A DNA stretch of 47,195 bases from an uncultured Eubacteriaceae bacterium (GTDB lineage: Bacteria > Bacillota > Clostridia > Lachnospirales > CAG-274): NCBI GenBank assembly GCA_947086655.1, contig CAMTZM010000016.1, positions 1 to 47,195 of the forward strand, written 5' to 3'. The stretch's first letter is position 1. Every line of letters begins with the position of its first letter. Of the stretch, positions 28,497-36,885 are shown piece after piece. The position numbers were made by a program, and so were the translations under genes. The notes under the pieces were generated by a model. It ran no database searches. It worked only from the letters and a program-made list of their open reading frames with translations, and was not told where the DNA came from.

Positions 28497-29831
28497 ATGA
28501 AAAAATCAGTAAAAAAAACAGCATTAATCGTAATTATAATATTGTTATTAATTTTATGTTTAATTTATGCGCTTTACAAATATAAAGGTATTGCCGATTG
28601 CTTTCTTCCATCAGATATTTCGCCTGTACAAACAGAACTTTCCATAAAATCTCTTGATGCTGATTTTTATTTTTTTAATAAAAAAATAGAGTTCTCAAAT
28701 AAACCTTATATTAAAACAGGGCGAATTTATATACCGCTATATGAAACATCCGAAACTATGGGCGCTAAAGTTACTGAAGATAATAATTATTATAATTTAA
28801 TATTTGAAACAGGTATATCGCATATATACAAACAAAACGATAATTTATATCCAAAAAGAATTATAAATACGGAGGGAGTAATTTATGTTTCTTTTTTTGA
28901 ATTTTTAAAAAATTCAGGTTATACACCTGTTTTCGATTCAACTAAAAACAGAGTTGATATATTTTTATCTCAAAAATATATCACAACAAACGATGTTCCT
29001 TTTTCTCTAAAAGAAACATCTTCGGCTTACCTTAGACTTGAAGATATTATGGCTGACGGAATCGACCCAAAAGGATATTACAATGATGTCGGTCTTGAAA
29101 AACTAAGAGCTGTGGCAAGCTATTTATATCAAAACAATCAAAAGTTTTATATAGCATGGATTCCTCTATATAAAAACCCAATGGAAAATATAGAAAACGA
29201 TTTGACAAAAGATTTTAATTTATATAACGCAAGTTTTCTTTATACATTAGATTATCTTGTAAGCCATGGCGGTAAAATAGGGCTTCATGGATTAACCCAT
29301 CAATATAATAATGAAAAAAGTGCAGACGGATATGAATTTGGAAAAGATACTCCTTATTCAGAAATGGAATGCGCCGAAAGAATGCTGCATGCAAAAGAAA
29401 TAGCAAGAGACTTAGGTTATGAAGTTTATTTCTTTGAATTTCCTCATTATGCAGCTACATCAACTCATTTAAGATACGCTGAAAAATATTATAATGTTAT
29501 TTATCAGCAAGATACATCAACTGATAAAAGGGGAACTATTGTTAATTTTACACGTGCAGACAACAGAAATATAAAATACGTTCCTACTCCGGCTGACTAT
29601 ATATCAAACATATATGACATAGATGGAATTAATTCAAGAATAGACGATTCCATAAAAAATGGTTATATAATAAGTCTCTTTTATCATCCTAAAATTGATT
29701 TTGAGGTTATGATAACTAAAACTGAAAATAATATAAGAATATGTAATGTTCCTGAAAATTCAGCTATTTACAGAGTTATTGAAAAGATTTTTTCAGAAAA
29801 ACTAACATTTGACTATTTTGATAATATATAA
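28497..29831 (+). CDS. Membrane-anchored DUF2334 deacetylase-like protein with copper-amine-oxidase-like N-domain
   Basis: A hydrophobic helix at about 7-27 anchors this 444-residue protein outside the cell. Residues about 50-160 match the copper amine oxidase N-terminal-like domain common in Firmicutes surface proteins (GRIYIPLYETSETMGAKVTE). From about 170 the DUF2334 module, a NodB-like polysaccharide deacetylase relative, has AYLRLEDIMADG with a metal-binding Asp candidate, KIGLHGLTHQY with the two His, and a late LFYHPKID. A role in cell-wall or exopolysaccharide modification is an inference. AAGAAGG precedes the ATG. Confidence 0.82.
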   Translation: MKKSVKKTALIVIIILLLILCLIYALYKYKGIADCFLPSDISPVQTELSIKSLDADFYFFNKKIEFSNKPYIKTGRIYIPLYETSETMGAKVTEDNNYYNLIFETGISHIYKQNDNLYPKRIINTEGVIYVSFFEFLKNSGYTPVFDSTKNRVDIFLSQKYITTNDVPFSLKETSSAYLRLEDIMADGIDPKGYYNDVGLEKLRAVASYLYQNNQKFYIAWIPLYKNPMENIENDLTKDFNLYNASFLYTLDYLVSHGGKIGLHGLTHQYNNEKSADGYEFGKDTPYSEMECAERMLHAKEIARDLGYEVYFFEFPHYAATSTHLRYAEKYYNVIYQQDTSTDKRGTIVNFTRADNRNIKYVPTPADYISNIYDIDGINSRIDDSIKNGYIISLFYHPKIDFEVMITKTENNIRICNVPENSAIYRVIEKIFSEKLTFDYFDNI

Positions 29832-29837
29832 AGATTA

Positions 29838-29935
29838 ATTTAACTGTTGGTTATGAGTATTTTTGCAAAGTGAAAATGCAAATAATCTTTGACAATAAAA
29901 TTCAAATTTATTCAGTATAAAATCCCATAACGCAA
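29838..29935. repeat. Mosaic intergenic repeat, copy E
   Basis: The first half (29838-29893) matches the reverse complement of copy D at 45010-45064, sharing TTATGAGTATTTTTGCAAAG and TCTTTGAC. The second half contains TTATTCAGTATAAAATCCCA, close to the hairpin of copy B at 43565-43600, here degenerate. The copy thus joins the two module types. Confidence 0.7.
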
Positions 29936-29970
29936 AGTTTTTTTATTTTTCTCATATTTTATTTGCTCAA

Positions 29971-30012
29971 ATAAAAGTGTATCTTTATTTTAAAATAAGG
30001 ATACACTTTTAT
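29971..30012. terminator. Palindromic terminator between convergent genes
   Basis: 21-nt arms (29971-29991 and 29992-30012) pair with one mismatch and no fixed spacer. It separates the + gene ending at 29831 from the - gene ending at 30021. Confidence 0.7.
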
Positions 30013-30020
30013 AAAAAATA

Positions 30021-31766
30021 TTATAAATACTGTTTCTTTAAAAGAGTAAAAAATTCCTCCTCTGGCATAGGTTTAGCATAATAATAGCCTTGTACTTGGT
30101 CACAGCCTATACTTCTTAACAATTCTATCTGGTCTTTTGTCTCTACACCTTCAGCAAGAAGTCCTAATTCAAGTTTGTTCGCCATTAAAACCATCTGTTC
30201 AAGTATAAGTTTTCCTTTATTTGACACCATCATATTTTCCATAAACTTTTTATCAAGTTTTATAACATCAAAAGGTGTCTCAAGAAGAATATTTAAAGAC
30301 GAATAACCGCTTCCAAAATCATCCATAAGAAGAACAAAGCCTTCTTCTTTAAGCTGTAACGCTTTTATACTTACTTGCTGGTCATCAGCCGTTTCCGTTA
30401 TTTCTAATTCTAAAAGAGTTTTAGGAATACCATTTCTTTCTACCATATCAGTAAGAACTTCTATGCATTCATTATCTCTTAAATGAATCCTCGATACATT
30501 AATTGAAATAGGACAAAACCTAATTCCTATATCTGTACATCTTCTAATAAAACGACAAGCCTCTTCCCATATGTAATAATCTACCTTTTTTATAAAACCA
30601 TTTTCCTCAATAATCGGTATAAACTGATTTGGATAAATCATTCCCCGCTCAGGGTGACGCCATCTTACAAGTGCCTCAGCCCCTATTATTTCATTTTTAG
30701 CAATACTGTATTTTGGCTGAAGATACATTAAAAATTGTCTTTCTGTAATAGCTGTCTGCATATTTTCCTCAATAAATTTTTTGTTGTAAAGAGACGTTTT
30801 AAACTGTTCTTTATAAAATAAAATATTAGTTAATATATTTTTCTTTGCAGTCTTTCTTGCCATAGCAGACCTGTCTTCCATTTGCCGCAATTCCATTTGC
30901 TTATCCTCTACTGTATAAACTCCGTATACCATTTGAAGTTTTACATTTTTAAAACAACTTATTTCCATATCTAATTTATGTATAAAATCAACTAAATCTT
31001 CTTCTTTATCATATTCAGTAACTACCATAAACACATCGCTTCGAAGATTTATAAAAAACTGTTCTTTACTGCAATTTTCACTTAAACGTCTTATAATAAA
31101 ATCTAAAATTTCATCCCCAAACTTTTCTCCATATAAATCATTTATAATTTTAAATTTACGTATATCAAACTGTATAAACCCTATATCTTTTGATGAAGAA
31201 AATAAAAGATTATTTACATTCCTCCTAAAACTAAGAAGTCTATTTACATTTTTTAAAACACTTTGCATTTCATCATTTTTAGGTATATCCTCTAAATTTA
31301 TATTACTCTCTGTTATGTTTTTTAAATGTTCTTTAAGCATTTCTTCTAATATTTCTATACTTATATTAATTGCTTTAGGACATTTTTGCAAAATCAAACC
31401 TTCTTTACGTATAATTGCCATATCTGTTGGCTTTGTTATATCTTTTCCCAAAATATCACGGCAATTTACTACTCCACCCATTCTCTCAGTAAAAATCCGT
31501 ATAAATTCTTCTGTTTTTTTATTTCCATATACTTCAAGTTCTTTATCCTGAGAATCATAAAACCCTAAAGTCATACCTAAAACAAGCAGCGATGCTGTAA
31601 TACAGCCGCATGTTTCCCCTTGTCTCATACCTGCACCAAAGCATGTACTGATTTTAAAAGCAGTTTTTAAATCCAATCCAACATCATCTGCGAACGCTCC
31701 AAATAATGCTTGTGAACAGTGATATTGCTGCTGCAAAAGCTGTTCAGCTTTTTCCTTATGCGTCAT
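30021..31766 (-). CDS. C_GCAxxG_C_C redox-type domain fused to degenerate GGDEF and EAL domains
   Basis: Residues 1-150 match the C_GCAxxG_C_C family (HCSQALFGAFADD, CFGAGMRQGETCGC, then later single Cys), thought to be a redox-active or metal-binding protein. A diguanylate-cyclase fold from about 180 to 310 has lost GGDEF (LRSDVF in its place), so it is probably inactive. The EAL domain from about 320 keeps EALVRW, the Asn of SINVS, ELEITET, DDFGSGYSS, the Lys of IKLDK, AEGVET and the Gln of DQVQGYYYAKP, so hydrolysis of cyclic di-GMP is likely. No membrane segment. I favour ATG 31766 (MTHKEK) with GGGG upstream; an ATG at 31793 has no ribosome binding site. Confidence 0.88.
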   Translation of the reverse strand: MTHKEKAEQLLQQQYHCSQALFGAFADDVGLDLKTAFKISTCFGAGMRQGETCGCITASLLVLGMTLGFYDSQDKELEVYGNKKTEEFIRIFTERMGGVVNCRDILGKDITKPTDMAIIRKEGLILQKCPKAINISIEILEEMLKEHLKNITESNINLEDIPKNDEMQSVLKNVNRLLSFRRNVNNLLFSSSKDIGFIQFDIRKFKIINDLYGEKFGDEILDFIIRRLSENCSKEQFFINLRSDVFMVVTEYDKEEDLVDFIHKLDMEISCFKNVKLQMVYGVYTVEDKQMELRQMEDRSAMARKTAKKNILTNILFYKEQFKTSLYNKKFIEENMQTAITERQFLMYLQPKYSIAKNEIIGAEALVRWRHPERGMIYPNQFIPIIEENGFIKKVDYYIWEEACRFIRRCTDIGIRFCPISINVSRIHLRDNECIEVLTDMVERNGIPKTLLELEITETADDQQVSIKALQLKEEGFVLLMDDFGSGYSSLNILLETPFDVIKLDKKFMENMMVSNKGKLILEQMVLMANKLELGLLAEGVETKDQIELLRSIGCDQVQGYYYAKPMPEEEFFTLLKKQYL

Positions 31767-31829
31767 ATTATACCCCATTTCTGTAACCGGCATAGCTGAT
31801 TACTTTATTAATCCTTAAATATACCATTA

Positions 31830-31981
31830 ATACTAAACATCGTTTTGTATATAAAAATTTAAAAGCGACCTTTTATGGAAAATTTTCAGCGTTGTAAATG
31901 ATTTATTTATAAAAACATCTTAGCGTTTAAAAAATTTGAGTAAATAAATTTTTATAAATCCTTTTAATGATTGTTTAGTAT
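31830..31981. repeat. 152-bp element bounded by ATACTAAACA inverted ends
   Basis: ATACTAAACA (31830-31839) and its reverse complement (31972-31981) bound an AT-rich stretch with no reading frame. The same 9-mer occurs at 12.6 and 21.5 kb. It might be a small non-coding mobile element. The remaining intergenic sequence 31767-32105 shows no gene. Confidence 0.35.
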
Positions 31982-32105
31982 AAATCTATTTTCTGCACCT
32001 GCATATATGTCGTTTCGCATTATAAAATATAGTCTATAATAATATTTTAACAAATAAAAGAATAATTTTCAAATTATATTTTCATATACACTTTAAATAA
32101 TACAC

Positions 32106-32134
32106 TTGAATTTTATTGAATTTTATCATAAAAT
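32106..32134 (+). promoter_or_regulatory. Sigma-A promoter of galE-like gene
   Basis: TTGAAT (32106-32111), 17 bp, TAAAAT (32129-32134); a second TTGAAT at 32117 with TATATT 16 bp downstream overlaps it. Confidence 0.6.
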
Positions 32135-32187
32135 TATTATATTAAATTCTACTTATCAAAATTTTATAAGACAAGGAGGTGTTTTTT

Positions 32188-33186
32188 ATGAAAATTCTTG
32201 TAACAGGAGGAGTCGGATATTTAGGCAGTATGATTTGCTATGCTTTGTCAGATAATGGACATACCCCTATTATATTAGACATGGCAAAATCAATTATTCC
32301 GGAATTTAATCAGAAAAATACATTTTACAAAGGTGATATATCGGATAAAAAAATATTAGAAACAATATTTAATGAACATCCTGATATAAAAATAGTTATT
32401 CATTGCGCTGAAAAGGGCGCTACATGGGCATCTGTCAGCAATCCATATGAGTATTACCATGCTAATGTAATTAAAAGTATGGAATTTTTCAAAAATTTAA
32501 TTGATATGGGATACAAAAAAGTAATCTTTGCCTCTTCCGCCGCTATTTATGACGATGTTCCGGGTTATTTGGTTACAGAACGCTCTCCAATGAAACCACG
32601 AAGTCCATTTGGAAGAACAAAATATATTACCGAAACAATTTTAAAGGACTTCTGTGCCGCATATGATATGAAATGTATTGTTCTTCGTTTTTTTAATCCT
32701 GTGGGAGCAGACCCAAAAGGCAGAATAGGAATAAATATAAAATTATCTTCAAATATAATAAGCAAACTTTTAAGAATTTATAACGGCAGTGAAACAACAT
32801 TTAAAATTGCCGGAAACGACTGGAATACACGTGACGGCACATGTATGAGAGACTATGTTCATGTATGGGATTTAGCCACTGCCGCTGTAAAATCAGTTGA
32901 AATGTTTGATATAGCATTTGAGAGAGCAGATAATATATATAAAAATTTCCTTCCTATAAATATAGGTTCTGGTGTTGGAGTTACCGTAAAAGAATTTATA
33001 TTCGCTTTCACTAATGTTACTGGTGAAAAAATTAACATTAGTTATAGTGAGCGCCGCCCCGGAGACATAGGCGGTTCATATGCAAATACAACAAGAGCAA
33101 GAAACACAATTGAATGGCAGGCAACTCGTACTCTTGAAGATGCAATACTTGACGCCATTAAATGGGAAGAAATAAAAAATAATTAA
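32188..33186 (+). CDS. galE: UDP-glucose 4-epimerase-like protein with altered active site
   Basis: Extended short-chain dehydrogenase of 332 residues with the NAD motif TGGVGYLGS and the GalE hallmarks SVSNPYEYYHANV, SSAAIYDD, RFFNPVGADP and CMRDYVHVWDLA. The catalytic YxxxK motif reads F-G-R-T-K: codon 141 (32608-32610) is TTT for Phe, with Lys145 kept. In the E. coli enzyme the equivalent Tyr-to-Phe change strongly lowers activity, so epimerase function is doubtful. ATG 32188 is the start; AAGGAGGTG ends just before, and an upstream GTG at 32179 lies within it. No other sugar-nucleotide gene is adjacent. Confidence 0.85.
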   Translation: MKILVTGGVGYLGSMICYALSDNGHTPIILDMAKSIIPEFNQKNTFYKGDISDKKILETIFNEHPDIKIVIHCAEKGATWASVSNPYEYYHANVIKSMEFFKNLIDMGYKKVIFASSAAIYDDVPGYLVTERSPMKPRSPFGRTKYITETILKDFCAAYDMKCIVLRFFNPVGADPKGRIGINIKLSSNIISKLLRIYNGSETTFKIAGNDWNTRDGTCMRDYVHVWDLATAAVKSVEMFDIAFERADNIYKNFLPINIGSGVGVTVKEFIFAFTNVTGEKINISYSERRPGDIGGSYANTTRARNTIEWQATRTLEDAILDAIKWEEIKNN

Positions 33187-33227
33187 ATATAATAAGTAAA
33201 TATTTATGTTTTTTATATAGTATTAAG

Positions 33228-33280
33228 TAAAAAATAGTTGTTTCAAAAATTTTAAAAACTTTTGAAACAACTATTTTTTA
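33228..33280. terminator. Bidirectional terminator between galE-like gene and ylbF
   Basis: Perfect 21-bp stem (33228-33248 and 33260-33280) with 11-nt loop, A-run at one end and T-run at the other. The 3' arm overlaps the stop codon of the minus-strand gene. Confidence 0.9.
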
Positions 33281-33613
33281 TAAATTAATTTTACACTCAT
33301 TATAAATTTTTTCATATACATTATTTAATATTTCAATAAGACTTTGTTCACATTCAAAATAAACTTTAACAGTATCGTTTAAAATAAGACTATGATAAAG
33401 CCTACTTACATATTTTTCATATTCAAAAGAAACTTCCTCACCATTATTTTTTTTATTCTTTAAATCTCTGTTTACATTTTTAAACTCCTCAACCCTATGC
33501 CTTAATTCATCATCAGCTATAATCTTATCATAACATTTAAAATACTGTTTATAAGAATAACTGTTTTTAATTTCTTTTGTAAGGCTGTCGGCTATTTCCA
33601 AAATTTTATCCAT
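33278..33613 (-). CDS. ylbF: YlbF/YmcA family protein
   Basis: A 111-residue, mostly helical protein of the YlbF/YmcA family (DUF964), with the typical N-terminal helix MDKILEIADSLTKEIKNS and the DELRHRVEEFKNVNRDL segment. In Bacillus such proteins partner with RicT, whose gene is at 14297-15142. Which of YlbF or YmcA it is cannot be decided by eye. It lies downstream of the RNase J gene but separated by repeat copy C. Confidence 0.8.
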   Translation of the reverse strand: MDKILEIADSLTKEIKNSYSYKQYFKCYDKIIADDELRHRVEEFKNVNRDLKNKKNNGEEVSFEYEKYVSRLYHSLILNDTVKVYFECEQSLIEILNNVYEKIYNECKINL

Positions 33614-33666
33614 TAAAATCCCCCAAAGCTCAATTTTTTTAATATATAAACTGTATTAAAAATTAT

Positions 33667-33773
33667 TTTAACCGACGGAGTAAGTGGTAATCTTAATCTC
33701 ATTTACTAAATCAATTTCGTTAGAAACAGTCAGTTACAAGTATTTTTGCAAAGCAAAAATGCGAATAGTCTTT
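33667..33773. repeat. Mosaic intergenic repeat, copy C
   Basis: Begins TTTAACCGACGGAGTAAGT, matching the reverse complement of the end of copy B, and ends with the module 33738-33773, whose core ATTTTTGC-AAA-GCAAAAAT is an 8-bp hairpin identical to that in copy D. The middle, 33685-33735, has no counterpart. It separates RNase J from ylbF. Confidence 0.75.
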
Positions 33774-33823
33774 AAATACAGTTTATATAAAAATTTACAC
33801 TCTCATAAGTTATTATAAGTTTT

Positions 33824-35494
33824 TTATATATCCATAATTATAGGCAAAATCATTGGACTTCTTTTTGTTTTATGCCACAAAAAGTCTCTCAAAGTGTCTT
33901 TAATAAGTGTCTTTATATACGACCACTCCGTCACATTTTTCCTCTCGCATTTATATAAAGCTTCTCTTACAACACCTCTTGCCTCTTCCATAAGTTCTTC
34001 TGATTCCCTAACATAAACAAAACCTCTTGATATAATATCAGGTCCTGACAGCAAATTTCCCGTTTCCTTTTCCATAGAAACAACAACAATCATAAGACCA
34101 TCTTGAGATAAATGTTTCCTGTCTCTCAAAACAATATTCCCAACATCTCCTACTCCAAGTCCATCTACAAGAACTTGCCCTGATGGAACAGTTCCATTTA
34201 TTTTAGCGCTGTTTTTTCCAAGTTCAAGAACATCTCCTATTCCCATTATAAAGACATTTTTCTTATCCATACCTAAAGAAAGTGCAAGACTTTCATGGGC
34301 TTTTAAATGCTTGTACTCTCCATGAACGGGCATAAAAAATTTCGGTTTTACTAAAGCATGCAAAAGTTTTATTTCTTCTTGTCTTGCATGTCCCGAAACA
34401 TGAATTTCCATTAATCCTTCATATATAACATCAGCGCCTTTTTTAAGAAGTTCGTTTATAACTTTATAAACCGCTTTTTCATTTCCTGGAATAGGAGATG
34501 CACTTATAATTATTTTATCACCGGGCTTGACTTCCACTTGCTTATGGTCATTTGACGCTATGCGTGATAAAGCAGACATTGTTTCTCCTTGACTTCCCGT
34601 TGTAATTATAACAAGCTGGCTGTCAGTATAATTTTTAATTTCAGTTATGTCAATCATAACATTTTGAGGAACATTAAGATAACCTAACTCACATGCAGTT
34701 TTAACAACATTTGACATACTTCGACCTACAACAGAAACTTTTCTTTTATGTTTAACAGCCGAATTAACAATTTGCTGTATACGGTCAATATTTGAAGAAA
34801 ATGTAGCAACCATTATCCTTTGTTCCTGAGTCTCATCAAATATTTTTTCAAAAATTACTCCTACACTTCTTTCGCTCATAGTATAACCTTGATGTTCAAC
34901 ATTTGTACTTTCACACATAAATAAAAGTACGCCTTTTTTCCCAAGCTCAGCAAAACGCTGTAAATCAATCATTTCCCCCTGTATAGGAGTATAATCAACC
35001 TTAAAATCACCAGAATGAACTATAACACCTACCGGCGTAGTAATAGCTAAAGCCGCTGAATCGGCTATACTATGAGTAGTTCTTATAAACTCAACCTTAA
35101 AATCACCTGTTTTTACGCTTTTACCCACAGGTACAACAATTCTTTCAACTTTATTTATTATATTATGTTCTTTAAGCTTTGTTTCAACAAGACCTATTGT
35201 TAATTTCGTTCCATAAATAGGAACATTAATTTCTTTTAAAAAATATGGCAATCCACCTATATGGTCTTCATGTCCATGTGTCAAAAACACACCTCTGACC
35301 TTGTCCCTATTTTTTAAGAGATAGGTATAATCAGGTATAACAAGGTCTATACCAAGCATATCATCTTCCGGAAAAGCAATACCGCAATCTACAACAATTA
35401 TATCATTATTATACTCAAAAGCAGTAATATTTTTCCCAATTTCATGTAATCCGCCAAGAGGTATAACTCTTAGCTTTGAATTTCTGCTTACCAA
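33824..35494 (-). CDS. rnj: Ribonuclease J
   Basis: Metallo-beta-lactamase/beta-CASP ribonuclease with 5'-exo and endo activity in mRNA decay and rRNA maturation. The 556 residues show the zinc site THGHEDHIGGLPY, HSGDFKVD, the beta-CASP motifs with MVATFSSNIDR and GQVLVDG, and HVSGHARQEE. The start is TTG at 35494, 8-10 nt after GGAGG, with no better codon in frame nearby. Only one RNase J gene is in the window; J1 versus J2 is not assigned. A TTG start may hold expression down. Confidence 0.95.
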   Translation of the reverse strand: MVSRNSKLRVIPLGGLHEIGKNITAFEYNNDIIVVDCGIAFPEDDMLGIDLVIPDYTYLLKNRDKVRGVFLTHGHEDHIGGLPYFLKEINVPIYGTKLTIGLVETKLKEHNIINKVERIVVPVGKSVKTGDFKVEFIRTTHSIADSAALAITTPVGVIVHSGDFKVDYTPIQGEMIDLQRFAELGKKGVLLFMCESTNVEHQGYTMSERSVGVIFEKIFDETQEQRIMVATFSSNIDRIQQIVNSAVKHKRKVSVVGRSMSNVVKTACELGYLNVPQNVMIDITEIKNYTDSQLVIITTGSQGETMSALSRIASNDHKQVEVKPGDKIIISASPIPGNEKAVYKVINELLKKGADVIYEGLMEIHVSGHARQEEIKLLHALVKPKFFMPVHGEYKHLKAHESLALSLGMDKKNVFIMGIGDVLELGKNSAKINGTVPSGQVLVDGLGVGDVGNIVLRDRKHLSQDGLMIVVVSMEKETGNLLSGPDIISRGFVYVRESEELMEEARGVVREALYKCERKNVTEWSYIKTLIKDTLRDFLWHKTKRSPMILPIIMDI

Positions 35495-35517
35495 ATAAAC
35501 ACCTCCGTATCCGCATT

Positions 35518-35557
35518 AAAAACCCGACTATATTCTAAAAAAATAAATACAGCCGGT
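35518..35557 (-). terminator. Terminator after yrzB
   Basis: On the minus strand an 11-12 bp stem with one bulge and two G:T pairs (35557-35546 with 35534-35522) is followed by TTTTT. A smaller inverted pair GAAACTA/TAGTTTC (35574-35580 and 35592-35598) sits nearer the stop. It separates yrzB from RNase J. Confidence 0.75.
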
Positions 35558-35599
35558 TTTTTTTATAATTAACGAAACTAATTATTAATCATAGTTTCT

Positions 35600-35896
35600 T
35601 TAAAATTCCATTTCATAATCTCCATCATTATCTTGAAGTAAAATAGAGACTTTATTAAATTCATCATCATCCATTACAAAACTATAAAATACGTCTTCTT
35701 CTTCCGACTTTTCCTCTTTTATAATAGTAGCCTCCGGCTCGTCCTCATCCGCTTCATCAGCCGGAATAACAAGCAAATATTTAATATTCTCAACAATAAC
35801 AGCATCAATAATTAAAAACTCAATTTTTTCTCCGCCTTCTCCTGTCAATTCAATAGAATCATATACATCTTCTTCATCATCAAAATATTTTTCCAT
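35600..35896 (-). CDS. yrzB: DUF1292 family protein (YrzB)
   Basis: Very acidic 98-residue protein of the DUF1292/YrzB family, with ELTGEGGEKIEFLIIDAV at the start and KYLLVIPADEADEDEPEA in the centre. Function unknown. It is the last gene of ireB-ruvX-yrzB, an arrangement shared with Bacillus, where alaS usually precedes ireB; alaS is absent here. Confidence 0.85.
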   Translation of the reverse strand: MEKYFDDEEDVYDSIELTGEGGEKIEFLIIDAVIVENIKYLLVIPADEADEDEPEATIIKEEKSEEEDVFYSFVMDDDEFNKVSILLQDNDGDYEMEF

Positions 35897-35963
35897 AATA
35901 TCTCCTATATCTATATTGTTTTCAAAAATCTCTTATTAACATATAAAAAAACACAATAAACAA

Positions 35964-36386
35964 TTACATAGACTTGCTGTCTAAATATCCTTGTAAAATA
36001 AAAACTGCCGCCATTTTATCAATTACCTTTTTCCTTTTGGCACGACTTAAATCTGCCTCAAGAAGTCCCCTTTCCGCCGCCATTGTGCTAAGTCTCTCAT
36101 CCCATAAAATAACTGGAACAGAAAAAACTTTCTCAAGTCTCTTTTTAAAAATTTCCGTCTTTTCACATCTTTCACCAATAGTATTATTCATATTTTTAGG
36201 ATAACCTACAATTATTTTCTCAACTTCGTATTGACTTATTATTTCTCCAAGCCGCTCAATACTTTTTTTCAAATTTTTCTCATCATCACGTCTTATAATC
36301 TCAACGCCTTGAGCCGTCCACCCAAAAGGGTCGCTTACAGCTACTCCAATAGTTTTCTCACCAAAATCAAGCCCTAATATACGCAC
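35964..36386 (-). CDS. ruvX: RuvX/YqgF family putative Holliday junction resolvase
   Basis: RNase H-like protein of 140 residues with the N-terminal [14 protein letters not shown] (catalytic Asp), the central VGYPKNM and the [11 protein letters not shown] motif near 95. In E. coli the family member processes pre-16S rRNA, so rRNA maturation rather than recombination may be its main role. Start is GTG at 36386, preceded by GAGAGG. Confidence 0.92.
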   Translation of the reverse strand: MRILGLDFGEKTIGVAVSDPFGWTAQGVEIIRRDDEKNLKKSIERLGEIISQYEVEKIIVGYPKNMNNTIGERCEKTEIFKKRLEKVFSVPVILWDERLSTMAAERGLLEADLSRAKRKKVIDKMAAVFILQGYLDSKSM

Positions 36387-36402
36387 AAAAAAACCTCTCT
36401 AA

Positions 36403-36669
36403 TCACATATTATTATTTAGATAATAATCAACAAGTTCCTCTAAAAGTTCATCACGTTCAATTTTACTTATTATTACCCTTGCATTATTATGGCTTGTAA
36501 TATAAGTAGGATCACCTGATAGAATATAACCCACAATCTGATTTACTGGATTATAACCTTTTTCCCTTAAAGCTGAAAAAACTTGAAATAAAGTTTCATT
36601 TGCTTGATTACGAACATTTTTTTCAGTATTTGTAAATTTTTGAGTTTCCGATAAATTATTTGACCTCAC
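36403..36669 (-). CDS. ireB: IreB family regulatory phosphoprotein (DUF965)
   Basis: An 88-residue protein of the IreB family, known in Enterococcus as a substrate of the Ser/Thr kinase IreK that modulates cephalosporin tolerance. Typical segments are [20 protein letters not shown] and [15 protein letters not shown], with Thr residues near the N-terminus ([10 protein letters not shown]) as possible phosphosites. GTG at 36669 is the start, 8 nt after GGGAGG. Its kinase is not in the window. Confidence 0.92.
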   Translation of the reverse strand: MRSNNLSETQKFTNTEKNVRNQANETLFQVFSALREKGYNPVNQIVGYILSGDPTYITSHNNARVIISKIERDELLEELVDYYLNNNM

Positions 36670-36885
36670 CTTTTAAGCCTCCCTAAGACAAAAGCTTTAA
36701 AAATTTAAAAAATCAACCCGCCCATAGACTACATAAATAATAATAATACAAATTTCGGATTTATGCAAATTTTTTTACTGACATTTATAAATGAAATACC
36801 AATTAATTCGGCAGAAAAATAATTTTAAAAGGCAAAAAATACAATTTTTCGCAAAATTATTTTTTTATTCATACATAAACACCTA
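36670..36885. other. Gene-free spacer between ireB and mtaB
   Basis: 216 bp, AT-rich. I see no convincing gene, repeat or strong terminator. It must hold the ireB operon promoter on the minus strand, but no clear -35/-10 pair was found. Confidence 0.3.
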
